DNA of 64,000 nt from Talpa occidentalis (taxonomy: Eukaryota > Chordata > Mammalia > Eulipotyphla > Talpidae): the NCBI RefSeq assembly GCF_014898055.3, contig NW_023603184.1:110288615-110352614 (forward strand), read 5' to 3'. Within the stretch, counting starts at the first letter, position 1. Every line of letters begins with the position of its first letter. Positions 1 to 12,381 of the stretch are shown here, in pieces. The notes beneath the pieces were generated by a model. The model ran no database searches and was not told the origin of the DNA. It was given only the letters and a program-made list of their open reading frames with translations. The position numbers and the translations under genes were made by a program.

Positions 1-1594
1 GTGTGATTTTGGCCCTAAGGCTTAAAAACCAAAGCACATGTGCTGTGTCTCCCTTGTTGTGTGGGCCTTTTCTCTTTTCATTTCTATTCTCTAGACATTT
101 TTTTGAAATCCATATTACATTGAGAAGCAACAAGCACAAGTATTTTTAGTTGTCTCAACTGAATTACTTTCTTATAGGGCTAACATACTTGAACTAACAA
201 CTGCAAAAAATAATTAACAGAGAAAATCATTTCATGGCTCTGTATTTTCTAGTACCTGTCCCTTATTTTTAGCTTTGTGAATTTGACCAAGTCATTTAAA
301 TTTTCTGGACCTCAATTTCTCCTTCTGTATAAAACATCTAAATGACTGAGTCTTTTTTAGCTCCAACAGTCTATAGTTCAATCTATCATAAAGCAAAATT
401 AAAACAATTCTGTGACCTTTATCACGAAGAAAAGACAGTGGGAGGGAAACATGTTAGGAATTTTTTCTTGTTTCTCCCTCTCCCACAAATGCTGCAAATG
501 GCTGAAGTCAATGACAAAAAACTTTATTAGAGATGATAATTATTTGGGTAAAGTTTCATGTAAAGCCTATATATTTGAAACTGAAGGGGTAAGAGATTCT
601 AAACCATAATCTCCTATCTTTCCCACTTTCAAGGCTTATAATTTATTTTAGAATAGATTATTGAAATAGCATATAATGAGTTAGTTTCTCAAGAAGAAAC
701 TTCTTCCTTCTAATTAATATAACTTTTCATCTTTGCTCCAAATTTGTGATACTGTACTTACTCCTGCAAATGCCCACTATTTCTAATACTCCTTTGTTGA
801 AATCCTCCAAAAAAAAAAAAAATTCAAATTACACTCAAAGGAGAAATATTGCTAAATATTTACTTTTAATGATTTCATTCCATACACACAAATAGTCTGT
901 TTCTTTAAAGCCCAACTCCTTATTTATTATTTTGAGAGTGGAGACAGGAGGAGAATATTTGATTATTAAATCTCCTGTTGTGATTTTTGAGATTAACTCA
1001 AATGGCAGAAGGAAGTTATGAAAAAACTATTAAAGAGATCTGATAATAGTAAAATATCTATTGTAATTTTGGTCAGACAGTTTAATTAACAGTTTGAGAA
1101 TAGGAAAAGGAGCTAATATAAAAGAACTAGTTATATTTCATTTCCTTAATTTTTATGTCTAAAAACAGAAATATTTTGCCTACTTCCTATTTTGTAGAGC
1201 TATTGCAAAAATTTCCTGACATCACAAATCTTTAAGAGTGTGTTTTACTTAACATGTTGTATTGGGACAGTAAACTAAATCTATGCCAAAGTGCCAATGC
1301 AAACTTGGTTTCAAGTGAAAAGATGTAGAAGTGTATCTTCTGGATTAGCTGATGTTAGGAACCAGCCTTAGTGACAACTTCAGTTTTTCAAAGATAACAA
1401 AACTATACTTCATTTTAACTTTCAACTGCTAAGTATGTCAGGCTGCCAAAAGTTAGGTTAGTTCAGTGATTCCACTGATCAATTTTTAACCATTTCAAAT
1501 AATTATTCATGGACAGATAATAGCTATAAGAAGAACCAGTGATCAATTACAATGCTCACTACTGACAAAGCAAATAAGTTCAACTGAATTTTTT
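1..1594. other. AT-rich intergenic sequence
   Basis: Apart from the MIR fragment at 240-345 and a short A run near 810, I see nothing recognisable. Only short chance open frames. Confidence 0.6.
240..345 (+). mobile_element. MIR fragment
   Basis: tttgaccaagtcatttaaat then ctggacctcaatttctcctt matches the MIR core phrase for the CORE-SINE. Old and diverged. Confidence 0.5.
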
Positions 1595-2990
1595 TAATTG
1601 CAGTAACTTCAGTTGACAACACTGTATTTTAAGAATACAGCTTTACATCTCTTCAACTGTATGTTGCTATACCATCCCCACCACCAAGGTATCAATACCC
1701 TCCACCAAAACCACTGGGCTCTTTTATCCTCTGCAACCATCTACCCCTCATTTCTGATAACCTCAGTTCTTCATCCAGAATCCAGGAGTTTGTTTTGGTT
1801 GGTTTTGTATGTTCCTTTGCTTTCTTTCTTTATATTCTACCTATGAATGAAATCTTTCAGTATTTTAGCTTAGCTTAATCTCCTCTACTCCCATTTATGT
1901 TGCCTCACATAGCAAGGTTTCATCTTTCTTTTTAATAGCTGAGTAGTATTCTATTGTGCATATACGCCACATTTTCTTTATCCAATCTGTTGTTGGGCAC
2001 TTAGGTTACATCCATACTGGCTACCACGAAAACATAGGTGTGTATATGCCCCTTCAAATTAGTGTGTTTGTATTCTTACAATAAATACCTAGGAGTGGAA
2101 TTGCTGGATCATATGTAGATTGATTAATCTTTAATAGTTTGAGAAACCTCCATACTATTTTCCATAGAAACTGAACCAATTTATGTATCCACCACCAATG
2201 TATTAGTGACCCCTTTTTCCTACACTCTAGCCAATACTTGTTATTTCTGGTCTTTGATATAGATCTTTCTCACAGGTGTATGGTGACAACTCTTTGTGAT
2301 TTTGATTTGTATTTTCCTGATAAAATAATAATGTACATTTTTTCATGTGCTTATTGGCCATCTGTATGTCTTTGCTGGAGAAGTATCTATTCAGATCTTC
2401 AGCCCATTTTTTGGCTGGGTTGTTTGGTGTTTTATTGTTGTCGAATTGTTTGAGTTCTTTGTAAATCTTGTATATTATCCCCTTATTGGATATATGATGT
2501 ATAAATATTTCCTCCCATTCAATAGAATGTATTTTAATTTTGATGAGAGTTTCTTTTGCTGTACAGAAGCATTTTAGTTTGACATAATCCCAATGGTTTA
2601 TTTTTGCTTTTGTTTTCCTTGCTGTTGTAGTCAAGTCCCCAGAGATATCACAGAGGTGAAGATGGTGGACCGTATAACCTGTTTTTGTTTTTTTTTTGTA
2701 TTGTATGGTTTCAGGTCTTATATCCTCCAAGTCTTTAATCCATTTTGAATTAATTTTTGCATATGGTGTGCTATGTGGGCTAGTTTTATTCTTTTTATGT
2801 AGCTGTCCAGTTTTTCAACAGAATTTGTTGAAGAAACTTTCGTTTCTTCATTGTAGACTCTTGGTTCCTTCAAAATAAAGTGTTCACATAGGTATGTATT
2901 TTTATCCCAATACCACACCATTTTGATTACAGGAGCCTAATATCTCCATTCTTTTTTCTAAGAATTACTTTGACTATTAGGAATCTTTTG
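1595..2990 (-). mobile_element. LINE-1 3' portion (ORF2 C-terminus plus 3' UTR), decayed
   Basis: On the minus strand, 2227-2730 still reads a decayed ORF2 C-terminus with blocks such as [29 protein letters not shown] and [20 protein letters not shown]. The 3' UTR extends down to about 1,600. It is 5'-truncated and carries frame breaks, so it cannot be active. Confidence 0.88.
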
Positions 2991-3485
2991 TGGTTCCATA
3001 TGAAATAAATTTAGCCTTAAATTTTCCACAGAGTCTATAAAACCTGCTGTATGAAAGTTAATTGCTTATCCATATTTTAGATTATAATGTAGAAATAATG
3101 TAGATTATTTGTAGAATATACAAAATCAGAAAGTATTCTACACAAAATAGTTATGGCTTTCAACTTTAAAAACCCCTCATTTTCCAGTTTGTTTTCATGG
3201 TATATTCTATTAGACCTTATATGAAAATTAAGAGTATATAACAAATTGCACTGATCTCTAGGGCGTGAAAATAATTTAATTTTTTATTAGCACTACTATA
3301 GTAGCCACAAAGTCAGTAACTTGGTAAATACATTAATGCCTCTGTGGGTCTATTAAAATCACAAATGAAGGACATAATTTTTTTTAAAGATAAACCCATG
3401 AGGATAATTTCCAGCTACATCATTTATTTTCTAAATAGCCCTGCTTCATAGAGGTCTCCCTGGAGAACAATTCAAATATTACGAA

Positions 3486-3766
3486 GGGCCTCCCCTGGTG
3501 GCACAGCAGTTGAGCGCTGGCCTGCAAAGCTGCCCCGCAGCCTCTGCAGCACCAGTTCGATCCCTGGCCACCGGCAAGGGTCCCACATGGTGCGGCAGAT
3601 CTCTCCTGCCATGCCCGCTTCTCCCCTCAGCAGTGTATTTCGTCAGTCTGCCTGTTCTGTTCCCTGCTCTGTCTCTGGTGAATCCTTTCACCCTCCCGTG
3701 CTTTTGACTATACCCAGTTCTTGTATAAATAAATAAATAAATCTTTTTTAAAAAAAGAAAAAAAAA
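3486..3766 (+). mobile_element. tRNA-derived T+ SINE, subfamily A
   Basis: Begins gggcctccc with a Pol III A box (tggcacagcagttgagcgc) and a B box (gttcgatccc). The body ends in repeated AATAAA and TCTTTT before an A-rich tail. A perfect 13-bp target-site duplication, caaatattacgaa, flanks it at 3473-3485 and 3768-3780. Subfamily A is marked by gagcgctgg in the head. The precise insertion duplication indicates recent L1-driven mobilisation. Confidence 0.93.
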
Positions 3767-3780
3767 CCAAATATTACGAA

Positions 3781-5109
3781 AACAAACTTTTAAAAATTAG
3801 GTAATGTATTCTAATGTATTTTTCTTCAAAATATATTTCACTGATATTTTCATTGGTTCAGAAGCCTAAAAAAAAACCCTGTAACTCGCTGAAGCACTTA
3901 AGAGTAATAAAACTTTTAAATGTCCAATATTATTTTCTATTCCATACACAATTATCTTCATGTGTTCTATGCCTCAGCTCTTCTAACTTTAGTACATTTC
4001 ATACATGATGCAGAAAATAGCTCTTTTAATACTCTGAACCATTAGATATGTGTCTGAGGTAACCCATACTCACAAATAGAGGAATACTTCATTTTTGCAT
4101 GGAAATAAAGAATGAGGAAATTCAAAAGTTAGATTTTTACAAAGGTAATTTAAAGAATTTTCACTTAGCTATTTACCCATGAATCAGCTGCTTGGGAGAC
4201 CTAGGTCATCTAGTTTGTTCACAGTTTCCATTCCCTACAATTAAATGAATGGAAATGGTCCCACTTTTGCACTTGCCCTGGATCTCACATATAGTGTGAA
4301 AGATAATTTCTTGTTTATGCTGCTGCCATCTCCACCTTACAATCTCATGTCTTAGATGTGATGAAAGTCAGGTGTGTCCTCCCCACTTTATTCTTTTTTT
4401 CTCAGCTCCTACTATTGCTGAATTCTCTGTTTTACACATTTTCTCTTTTAACTATCACTTCTATCCATTGTCCATGGACCAAATATGAAGCATATGTTTT
4501 CATTTGTTTTCCTAAAACATATTTATCCCAGTAGCTGGGTTAAAGATTTGGGATATAACCTGGGATATGAGGATATTACATCATGATATCACAATATGTG
4601 AGGATATATTTAATTATATCATAGCATGGCAAACAGCATGCAATTGAAGCTCAGGCACTCAGGCAACCCTATTCATTGGCAGTACTTGCCACTAGCCACC
4701 ATTTTTGCTCAGGACCTTGTTCTTCATATCTTACTGGGTTATCTTCCTTATTATCCAGTCATCCTTCTAAGACCTCCTTTTCCTGGTCTTAGAACACTCG
4801 ATTCATCCATCTCTGACTGAAGCAAAATATTCTCCTCATTTTATTATACAGGTAGTGTTTTTTTGGTCTAATTTTCAGTTTTAGACAAGCTCCAAATAGA
4901 GAACCAAAGATGGCTCACCCAGATCTTTTTGCTAAACTAGGCAGTTTTTTTCCATGAAGAATTCTGTTACTTGCTTTTAAGTTACCTAAGCCACCCCACA
5001 CGCACTCCCTGGTGCCACCCCGGACACACACACAAAATTTTGGAGTACATTCTACATTTTGAAGATAAATTAGTCAGCAGAATATTAGGTTTTAAAGGGC
5101 CCTGGGAAA
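3781..5109. other. Intergenic, no recognised element
   Basis: AT-rich unique sequence. A local cluster of ggatat-type words (about 4550-4620) is the only visible texture. No gene or clear repeat. Confidence 0.5.
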
Positions 5110-5890
5110 AGACCTAAGATTCATTCCCATGTTCTCCCTATTCCTTTCTATGTCCAGCCCCCAAGTCCTGTTGACTCCACTTCAGGCAATTCTCTCACTT
5201 CTGCTGCTGCCCTAATCCAAGCCAACACTGTTTGCTGTCTTCACCAAGATTAGTGCAAGAGCTTCCTAACCCTTCATTGGGAGGAAAAACTTATCCTGTA
5301 CCAACTTAGTTCTGATGGTGAAGAGCATGCAAATTAACAGGGGATAATAGAGAAATTGATAATAGATAATAGAGAAATTAACAGGGGAAAAGTTAATTTT
5401 CACATGCATGGGGGGGGGTACCTCAAAAGAAGTGCCTATTCCATGAGCTATAGGTAAAGATTTATATAATAGCCTGATAGAAGGAGGTGAGTTCAGGGCT
5501 TCAAATGACAAAAGCCCTGATGAGCTTAGTTGACACAATTTTTTTAATGTCCCAATGCTCAAGGCCAGTCACCTCCCTGACTGCGGATTAACATTGTTGT
5601 TTATGGAAGCTGACTCTCATGTAGCTCTGCTTTGGTCAGATAAAGGGAAAATGAGATAAGATTTCTTTGGCATCTGTCATAGCTCAGATGTTTTGACTTT
5701 GAAGTAATCTTCATACCATTTTGGCGGGTTGTTGGTCCTATATTATCTCCCTACCCCCACTCTTGTTCCCACAAATCTGTTCTCTACACTATAGTCAGAA
5801 TGTTATTTCTAAACTAATCATGACACTCCCTTTCTTAAAAACACTTCAGTGGCTTTTCACTGCCAAGAATTATGATTTATAATCCTGGAT
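5110..5890 (+). mobile_element. L2 LINE fragments split by unassigned DNA
   Basis: 5130-5270 (cctgttgactccacttcagg, cctaatccaagccaacactg, agcttcctaac) and 5745-5890 (gttctctacactatagtcag, acttcagtggcttttcactg) match successive parts of the L2 3' region. The 470 bp between (about 5272-5740) is not L2 and looks like a later insertion I cannot name. It contains a small internal repeat of gataatagagaaatt. Confidence 0.5.
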
Positions 5891-6579
5891 TTACCACTCA
5901 CCTATTAAAGCTTAAGGAACAAAACAGTAAAATTGTATAAATATAGCTTTATATGACCAGAATTGTTTTATATATCAGGAAGGACATGGCAAGGTGGGTA
6001 AATTATGATATACCAAAAAATTAATCCTCAGTGCCATTCCATATTTGGTGTCTATGTTTCTCAGAGATTACTTCTAAAGTCAGTGCTTTAGGCAGAATGC
6101 CAGGAACTAAAATTTTTTTTCACCTTTAATTTTAATTAATATTTAATTCCTTTAGGGTCTTGTGAAATGCCTGGCTGAGTGCATAAGATTATTCTTATGA
6201 GTGTTAATAAGTTAATGTACTATGCATTTCTACATGTAGTGTTTCTGTTTTAAGAAGGTCCTTCCTCACTTGTTCTACAGGATGACTGGTGAAAGGCATT
6301 TCAGACCCTGAAGCAACAAAATCAGGAGGAAATTTGAGCAAATAGGTTTTGAATACCTCTTAAACCTCAGGTTCTTTCTTTTCCTAGAATGATCCAAAAT
6401 TAACAATTCTATTGCCTTTGTATAATCTGTATCCCTCAGAAAAGGGGTTCATGCTGTGCTATATAATCCTCTTATATAACACAACTTCATTCTATCAATA
6501 GTGATATTTTGCTATCCAGTTGTGATTTCCTACCTACTTGAATATATTTTCTGTATAATTATAACTCATGATAAAATTG

Positions 6580-7770
6580 CCATAAAGATGTACCCATTTA
6601 AAGTGTACACTTAGTATATTCTCGAAGTTTTGTAACTATCACACCCTTCTAATATTCATCCCCAAAAGAGACACTGTACACACCAGTCTCACTCCATTCC
6701 CTTCCTCACTACCCCAATCCAACACTAGGAAACAATCTATTTTCTGGCTCTACAGATTTGACTTTTCTGAATTTTTCATATATATGTAACTTTATGTGAC
6801 TGGTTTCCTTCATCTATCTTAATGTTTTCAAAATTCACCCATGTTTTAGAATATATCAGTACTTACTTCCTTTTTAATACCAAGTAATATTCTACTATAT
6901 GGATATCTCACCACAGTTTACCCATCCATCAATGAAGATACAAGTGGATTGTTTCCAGTTTTTTTTTTTTTTTGGTCTCTCATGAATAATGCTGCTATGA
7001 ACATTAGTATAAAAACTTTTGTGTGGATATATGTTTTCAATTCTCCTGAGTATGTACCTGGCAGTGGAACTGATGGGTCATATGATAATTCACGTTTAAC
7101 ATTTGGAGGAACTGTCAAATTATTTCCAAAGTGGCTATACCAGTTTATATTCCCATCAGCAATATATTAGGCTTCCAATTTCCCCACATCCTCATCAACA
7201 CTTGTTATTGCCATCCTAGTGGGTGTGAATTGGTATCTCATTATGGTTTTGATTTGCCTTTCCCTAATGAGTAATGGTATTGATCATCCTTTCATGAGCT
7301 TATTGGCCATTTATATATTTTCTTTGGAGAAATGTCTATTAACATTCCTTGCCCCTTTGAAATTGTGTTATTTGTCTTTATTGTATTGAGTTGTAAGAAT
7401 TCTTCGTATATTTTGGACGTAAGTTGTCAGAGCATGATTTTGAAATATTTTCTCACATTGTGTGGGTTGTTTCCACTTTTTTGTTGGTTTATTTTCAAGT
7501 ACAAAATTTTTAATTTTGAAGAAGTCAGATTTGTCCATTTTTAATCTTTTTACTTATTCTTTTGGAGTCGTATTCAAAAAACTACTGCCTAATTCAAGGT
7601 CACAAAGTTTTACTCTTATATTTCTTTCTAAGAGTTTTATTTTACCCTTATTTTTAGGGTTCATTTTGGGTTAAATTTTAGATATTGTATGAGGTAGGTA
7701 TCTAACTTCATTCTTTTGTATGTTCCTACCTAGTTATCCCAGCATGATTATTTTAAATTGCATATGCCTT
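6580..7770 (-). mobile_element. Old LINE-1 3' portion, decayed
   Basis: Minus-strand translation around 6918-7118 resembles the end of L1 ORF2 (GELKTYIHTKVFILMFIAAL). Plus-strand wording such as cacttgttattgccatcc and attggccatttatatatttt is typical of antisense L1 ORF2. The 3' UTR is at about 6580-6850. Many stops. Confidence 0.82.
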
Positions 7771-8104
7771 TAAACCATAGGCTAGAAATTTGTTATGTTA
7801 GTAATTATGTTTAGCTATTTGTCACTGAGTATGTTAGAAAGCAAATTCAACTCTGAGAGGTTTCAGGTATCAGTATTTGGTTCTGCTGATTTGTATAAAC
7901 TGTGTATTTCTTCTTGCTTCTGAAATTTTGTCATTTGTTTTATTCAATATCTTACATGTTTGGATGTATTTCTTGTCATGAAAGCAAATATATCATTTGT
8001 CATTTTTTGGATGAAAGCAGGTGAGAACAATTAAATTAATTAATCTTGACCTACAAAAAGCTTGTAATTCATCTATATATTTCCTTAAGAAAAAAATATC
8101 TTAA

Positions 8105-8475
8105 GGATCAACTCTATACCATGGAAATGATGCTAGGAAGATAGTAATGAACAAAACACAGACCTTGCCCTCAAGGAACAAATTCTACAGAGGAAAGGAG
8201 AAAGTATACACAAATAGATGTATAGCATATCAGCTGTTGATACAGGTTGTGAAGGGAAATTAAAATAGAGTACGAGGATAGGGAATGGTACAGAAAAAGG
8301 GTGTTAGTTTATACGGCATAGTCAGAGATGTCTCTTTGACTAAGGCAATATGTAGGCAGAAACCTGAAGGTTGCAAGGAACTATCCTACACTGCAGATAT
8401 ACTAAGGAAGAGTATTCCATGCAGCGGGGACAGCAAATGGAGTGGCCTGCGGGAGAACATGCTTTGTTCACATCA
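8105..8475 (-). mobile_element. L2 LINE 3' fragment, antisense
   Basis: Reads like antisense L2: agtaatgaacaaaacacaga, ccttgccctcaaggaacaaa, then gaagagtattccatgcagcg and gacagcaaatggag. Old and diverged. Confidence 0.55.
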
Positions 8476-9241
8476 AATTTTCCCGCTCTGCCTTTCTGAT
8501 GCAAGTAGCATAAATTCTATATACATCCCAATTTATAATTTATACACAACCATAGTTTCTTATCTAAAAATATATTGCTGTGGTGTATCATACTTAAGAG
8601 GATTCAGTTTAGATAACAATTCAGTACTAAATTTAAAACTAAGACAAAAACAACAAAACCAAAACATTTCCTACATTAAATTTTGCATCATTGCTCAAGC
8701 ACTATTTTTGATGTCACAGCTTCAGGTCAATTCAACAAACTTAACTGAATGCCTATTGTGATATTTCCTAAATCATAATTTATGGACCATATTTGTGGTA
8801 TAGAACTTTTGCTGGAGACTTGAGAAACTAAAGACAGTCAGGCCCTAGTAATTTATGATAAGCACATTTGTATTCTCATAATGAAGATTGTAATGAAAAT
8901 CACCAAGGTGACAATTCTAATGAACTTTATGTTAAGGAATCTTGGATGGGATTATGAACAGCCTACCTTAGTGTCACCAGGCTATGACATACCAGTGTGT
9001 ATCATGGGGTCAGTTTACCACTATGTCACACATGGCTATGTAATTCAATGACTCATCTGTGTTAAGGATAGAAAATCAGATGTTGCTACCTATGTACTAT
9101 GATTTAACTGAATATCAATATTCAAAGAAAAGTTTGTGATCTTTATTTCAGATTACATAAAGCATCTAGCAAATCTTTAGTAGCTCAGATATGTGAAAGA
9201 GAGATGATATATCTTTGGTATTTATACTTGGACTATTCCAC
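8476..9241. other. Intergenic, no recognised element
   Basis: Unique-looking AT-rich sequence leading into the 82-bp tandem duplication. The short open frame crossing from the L2 fragment has no recognisable protein features. Confidence 0.5.
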
Positions 9242-9405
9242 CATGCCCTAAATCTTCACATTTACCAGATACTCATATGTCCAAGTTACACTTGTTCTCT
9301 GTATTATGGTAGCTAAATTCTAGCATGCCCTCAATCTTCACGTTTAACAGATATTCCTATGGCCAAGTCACACTTGTTCTCTGTAGTATGGTAGCTAAAG
9401 CAAGT
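9242..9405. repeat. 82-bp tandem duplication
   Basis: Two adjacent copies beginning catgccctaaatcttcac (9242) and catgccctcaatcttcac (9324), both ending ctctgta(t/g)tatggtagctaaa. The copies differ at several bases, so the duplication is not recent. The unit is not one of the repeats recognised elsewhere in the window. Confidence 0.9.
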
Positions 9406-9622
9406 ATCCATTAGTTTATATATTTCCAAATGGGGCTTCTGGAAGGTTGGCCAGTGATTTGAGGCATATAAGCAGTTAAAAAAAAAAATGAAAGTTCAGA
9501 GTATTAAAATGCAATTATGGGATACCCTCTTGCCTTTCACCAAATATCATTCAATTCCAATCCACTGCCAAAGGCAAAATAATCCTTCCTGCCCCAAATC
9601 CACATTACAACTGTTTTTTCTT

Positions 9623-9893
9623 GGGCCTCCCCGGTGGTACAGTGGTTGAGCGCTGGGTTGCAAAGCTGCCCGCAGCCTCTGCAGCACTGGTTCGATCCCT
9701 GGCCGCCGGGTGAGGGTCCCACATGGCGCGCAGACCTCTCCAGCGGCCCGCTGCTCCCCTCAGCAGTGTACTTCATCACTCTGCCTGTTCTACTCTCCGC
9801 TCTGGCTCTGGTGAATTCTCTCACCCTCCCGTGTCTCTGACTGTACCCAGTGCTTGTATAAATAAATAAATAAATCTTTAAAAAAAAAAAACA
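9623..9893 (+). mobile_element. tRNA-derived T+ SINE, subfamily A
   Basis: Same architecture as the copy at 3486, with head motif gagcgctgggttg. The target-site duplication aactgttttttctt is perfect (9609-9622 and 9894-9907). It has a near-consensus body and tail, so it is probably young. Confidence 0.93.
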
Positions 9894-10015
9894 AACTGTT
9901 TTTTCTTGATTAGCATTTCTTAAATTTTATTTTTCACACTGTATGATACCTATATTCTTGATTACCATTATTAGGAGCAGATCCTAGGGTTATGGAGGGT
10001 TCACAGTAAATATTT

Positions 10016-10281
10016 TTTTAAGATTTATTTTATTTATGCATACAAGAACTGGGGCATGAGCTAGAGGTGTGAGGTGTAAGAGGACTCACCAGAGAAAGTG
10101 GGGAGCAGAACAGGCAGATCTACCGAAAATCACTGCTGAGGAGAGCAGTGGGGCAAGGCAGGAGAGGTCTGCTGCGCCATGTTGGTTGTTCCCTGGCTGG
10201 CCAGGGGATCTAACTCCTGCTGAAGTGGCTGGAGGTAGCTTGATAGCACTATCTTTAATCCCTGCGCCACCAGGGAGGCCC
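10016..10281 (-). mobile_element. tRNA-derived T+ SINE, antisense
   Basis: The reverse complement of the family. The tail (aagatttattttatttatg) is at the low end and the head (caccagggaggccc) at the high end. Head wording differs from subfamily A. No clean target-site duplication was found, so it is probably older. Confidence 0.88.
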
Positions 10282-11294
10282 TTAACCAATGTACTATTAT
10301 TATGGCTTGGATGTATTAGGGAGATAAATATCCAAATGATCCGATGGGGACACTTTGTTTCTCTTGTTTTGTTTTTGTTTTGTTTAAGTTTTGCTTGGTT
10401 AATTTGTGCGGTTTTGGTTTAAAATAATAAAAAGAGGATGAGTGGGAAGAAAAGTTTAAAGTATCTTAATCCATTAGGAATATTTTCCTTCAATTTTACC
10501 TGCCCTGTAATAAGAACTAGAATTCAACGTTTTAAGGAACCACTGTACTGGATCTTGCTGGCTATTTCTGTTAAATGTGACTGAAATGGTCTTTAAAGGG
10601 TGTTACCAGATTAAAGCTTTGCCAAGTAAGGAAGGTGGAGCTGTGTGGGAATGAGTCTTTGTTTAATCAGGTTGTATAATGTTTTGCTGAGACATGTTGG
10701 GAAAAGCAATCCAAAGTAATGTAGACTCAGTATGAAATCACAGTCTGTAGACAACTTATGAAATTGATATATATTTTCCTATCCTCTTGGAAATTCTTAA
10801 AATAGAAATGCTAGCAAAAAAAAATTCTTTAATATATACAGTGGGACTTGAAAAAAGTGTACAAATAGGGTCCTATATACACTAAATCAAATGTAAATCA
10901 CAGTAAATACTTTGAAATGAAGTGAGGTTTATCTCCTTCCTTAAATAAATATCTTCAGGTAAGACTCAAATTTAAAATTCTTTGATACCCTCATTTCTAG
11001 TTTAAAAAGTGGATATTCTGGTAGAGTCAACTCTAAATCATAGCCCATGTCCAGCTCCATCCCACAAGGTGAAAGATCTCAAGAATATGCATGTGTTTAC
11101 ATCTATCCACATACCTATCCAAGATCTTCTGCAAATAGTTGCCACCAGGGCTTCCTTCAGACTTAGGGGTATTTCATACCAATGAAACAATCCATGCCCA
11201 GGAAGAGACCTGGGGGAGAAGCTTAATTTCACTAATTTCAATCTTGTTAGCTTTAATTAGCATATCAAGAGTATAAAGTTACATACAGTCAGTA

Positions 11295-11342
11295 ACTTCC
11301 TCTCAAAGCTAGCAGCATAGTTTGCTAGCTTTGAGAGGAAGT
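11295..11342. repeat. Perfect 19-bp inverted repeat with 10-nt spacer
   Basis: acttcctctcaaagctagc (11295-11313) and its exact reverse complement (11324-11342) flank agcatagttt. It would form a 19-bp stem in RNA or a cruciform in DNA. It lies outside any recognised element. Confidence 0.95.
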
Positions 11343-11978
11343 CAGGAAATAGGGAAGTCAGTAATCTGCAATTTAAAATGGCAAAACTCTGAAATAATTC
11401 ATCCTGGTTCCTCAGCTTCAATGAAAGGTAGAATTCCCAAGACTTCTGACCTCTTTTGGTAACAATCCATAATCAGGGACCTGTGATAGTCACACAGCAG
11501 AAAGAACAAAGTGTCACCTGTTCTCTAGAACCTTTCTTTCCAACTGCCTTTGACTTCCTGGTCTCTGGGCCTTGGCTACCTAGAAATGGTTCTTGCCGGT
11601 TGGCCTTACCTGACTTCCCTGGACTCCAGCTTAATGTATACTACATTGAGCCCCTCCCTGTCTTGTATGTACCTCCCAACGTCTGCCTGAGACTCTCTAA
11701 GTATGGTATCTGCCATAACCTACCTGGCTAGTTAGACTCCTCTGTGTGTTCTGGGTAACCTCATAACCACCTAAGCAATGAACTGCAAGAAACCTTAGAA
11801 CTTAAAAAAAATAAATTAACTTTTATTTTAAACTCTCTTCTCTGTTCCTACACTATCATACTTTTGTGGGTCTTTCCTCTGTTTAGATAGGCCTGAGAGA
11901 TGAAACTTTAAGAACACATTATTTAATGACCATTTTCTTTTGTTTGCAGTTATCCCACAATTGCAAAAGAACTGCACT

Positions 11979-12001
11979 GTGTGTGTGTGTGTGTGTGTGT
12001 G
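11979..12001. repeat. (GT)n microsatellite
   Basis: About 11 uninterrupted GT units. Confidence 0.95.
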
Positions 12002-12106
12002 AGATTAGCTTTGGGTTGTTTTGCGGTGTTGTTAAACACCGGTCTTGTGAAAAATAAATGAAAACTAAACTGTAAATACTAATGAACACCAAACAAACCC
12101 ACATCT

Positions 12107-12381
12107 GGGCCTCCCTGATGGTACAAGGGGTTAAGCACAGCACCGTGAAGCTATCCACAGACTCTGCAGCATGAGTTCAATCCCCGGGCCAGCCAGGGAG
12201 CTACCCACATGTCTCAGCAGACCTCTCCTGTCTCACCTGCTGCTCTCCTCAGCAGTGTATTTCAGTCAGTCTGCCTGTTGTGTTCCCCACTGTCTCCCTC
12301 ACCTCCACCCAACCCCCCACACCTCTGGCCTGTACCCCAGTTCTTGTATGCATAAATAAATAAATCTTTAAAAAAAAAACA
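12107..12381 (+). mobile_element. tRNA-derived T+ SINE, subfamily B
   Basis: The head reads gggcctccctgatggtac and then aagcacagcaccgtgaag, which is diagnostic of subfamily B. The tail is cataaataaataaatcttt. An imperfect target-site duplication (ccacatct/ccatatct) suggests an older insertion than subfamily A copies. Confidence 0.9.

Larger units (their letters stand above)
10282..12106. other. Intergenic with hairpin and GT repeat
   Basis: Contains the perfect inverted repeat (11295-11342) and the GT microsatellite (11979). A somewhat GC-richer stretch at about 11450-11770 carries a chance open frame. It resembles no family I know but could be an old LTR fragment. Confidence 0.45.

Noticed and set aside
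2227..2730. 167-codon minus-strand frame
   Set aside because: A real protein relic, but of L1 ORF2, not a host gene. It is truncated and decayed, so it is annotated as part of the L1.
9537..9840. Frames of 60-100 codons across SINE copies (also at 3498, 17493, 23898, 28694)
   Set aside because: Translations such as GLPGGAAVQLW recur because the SINE sequence recurs. They are not genes.
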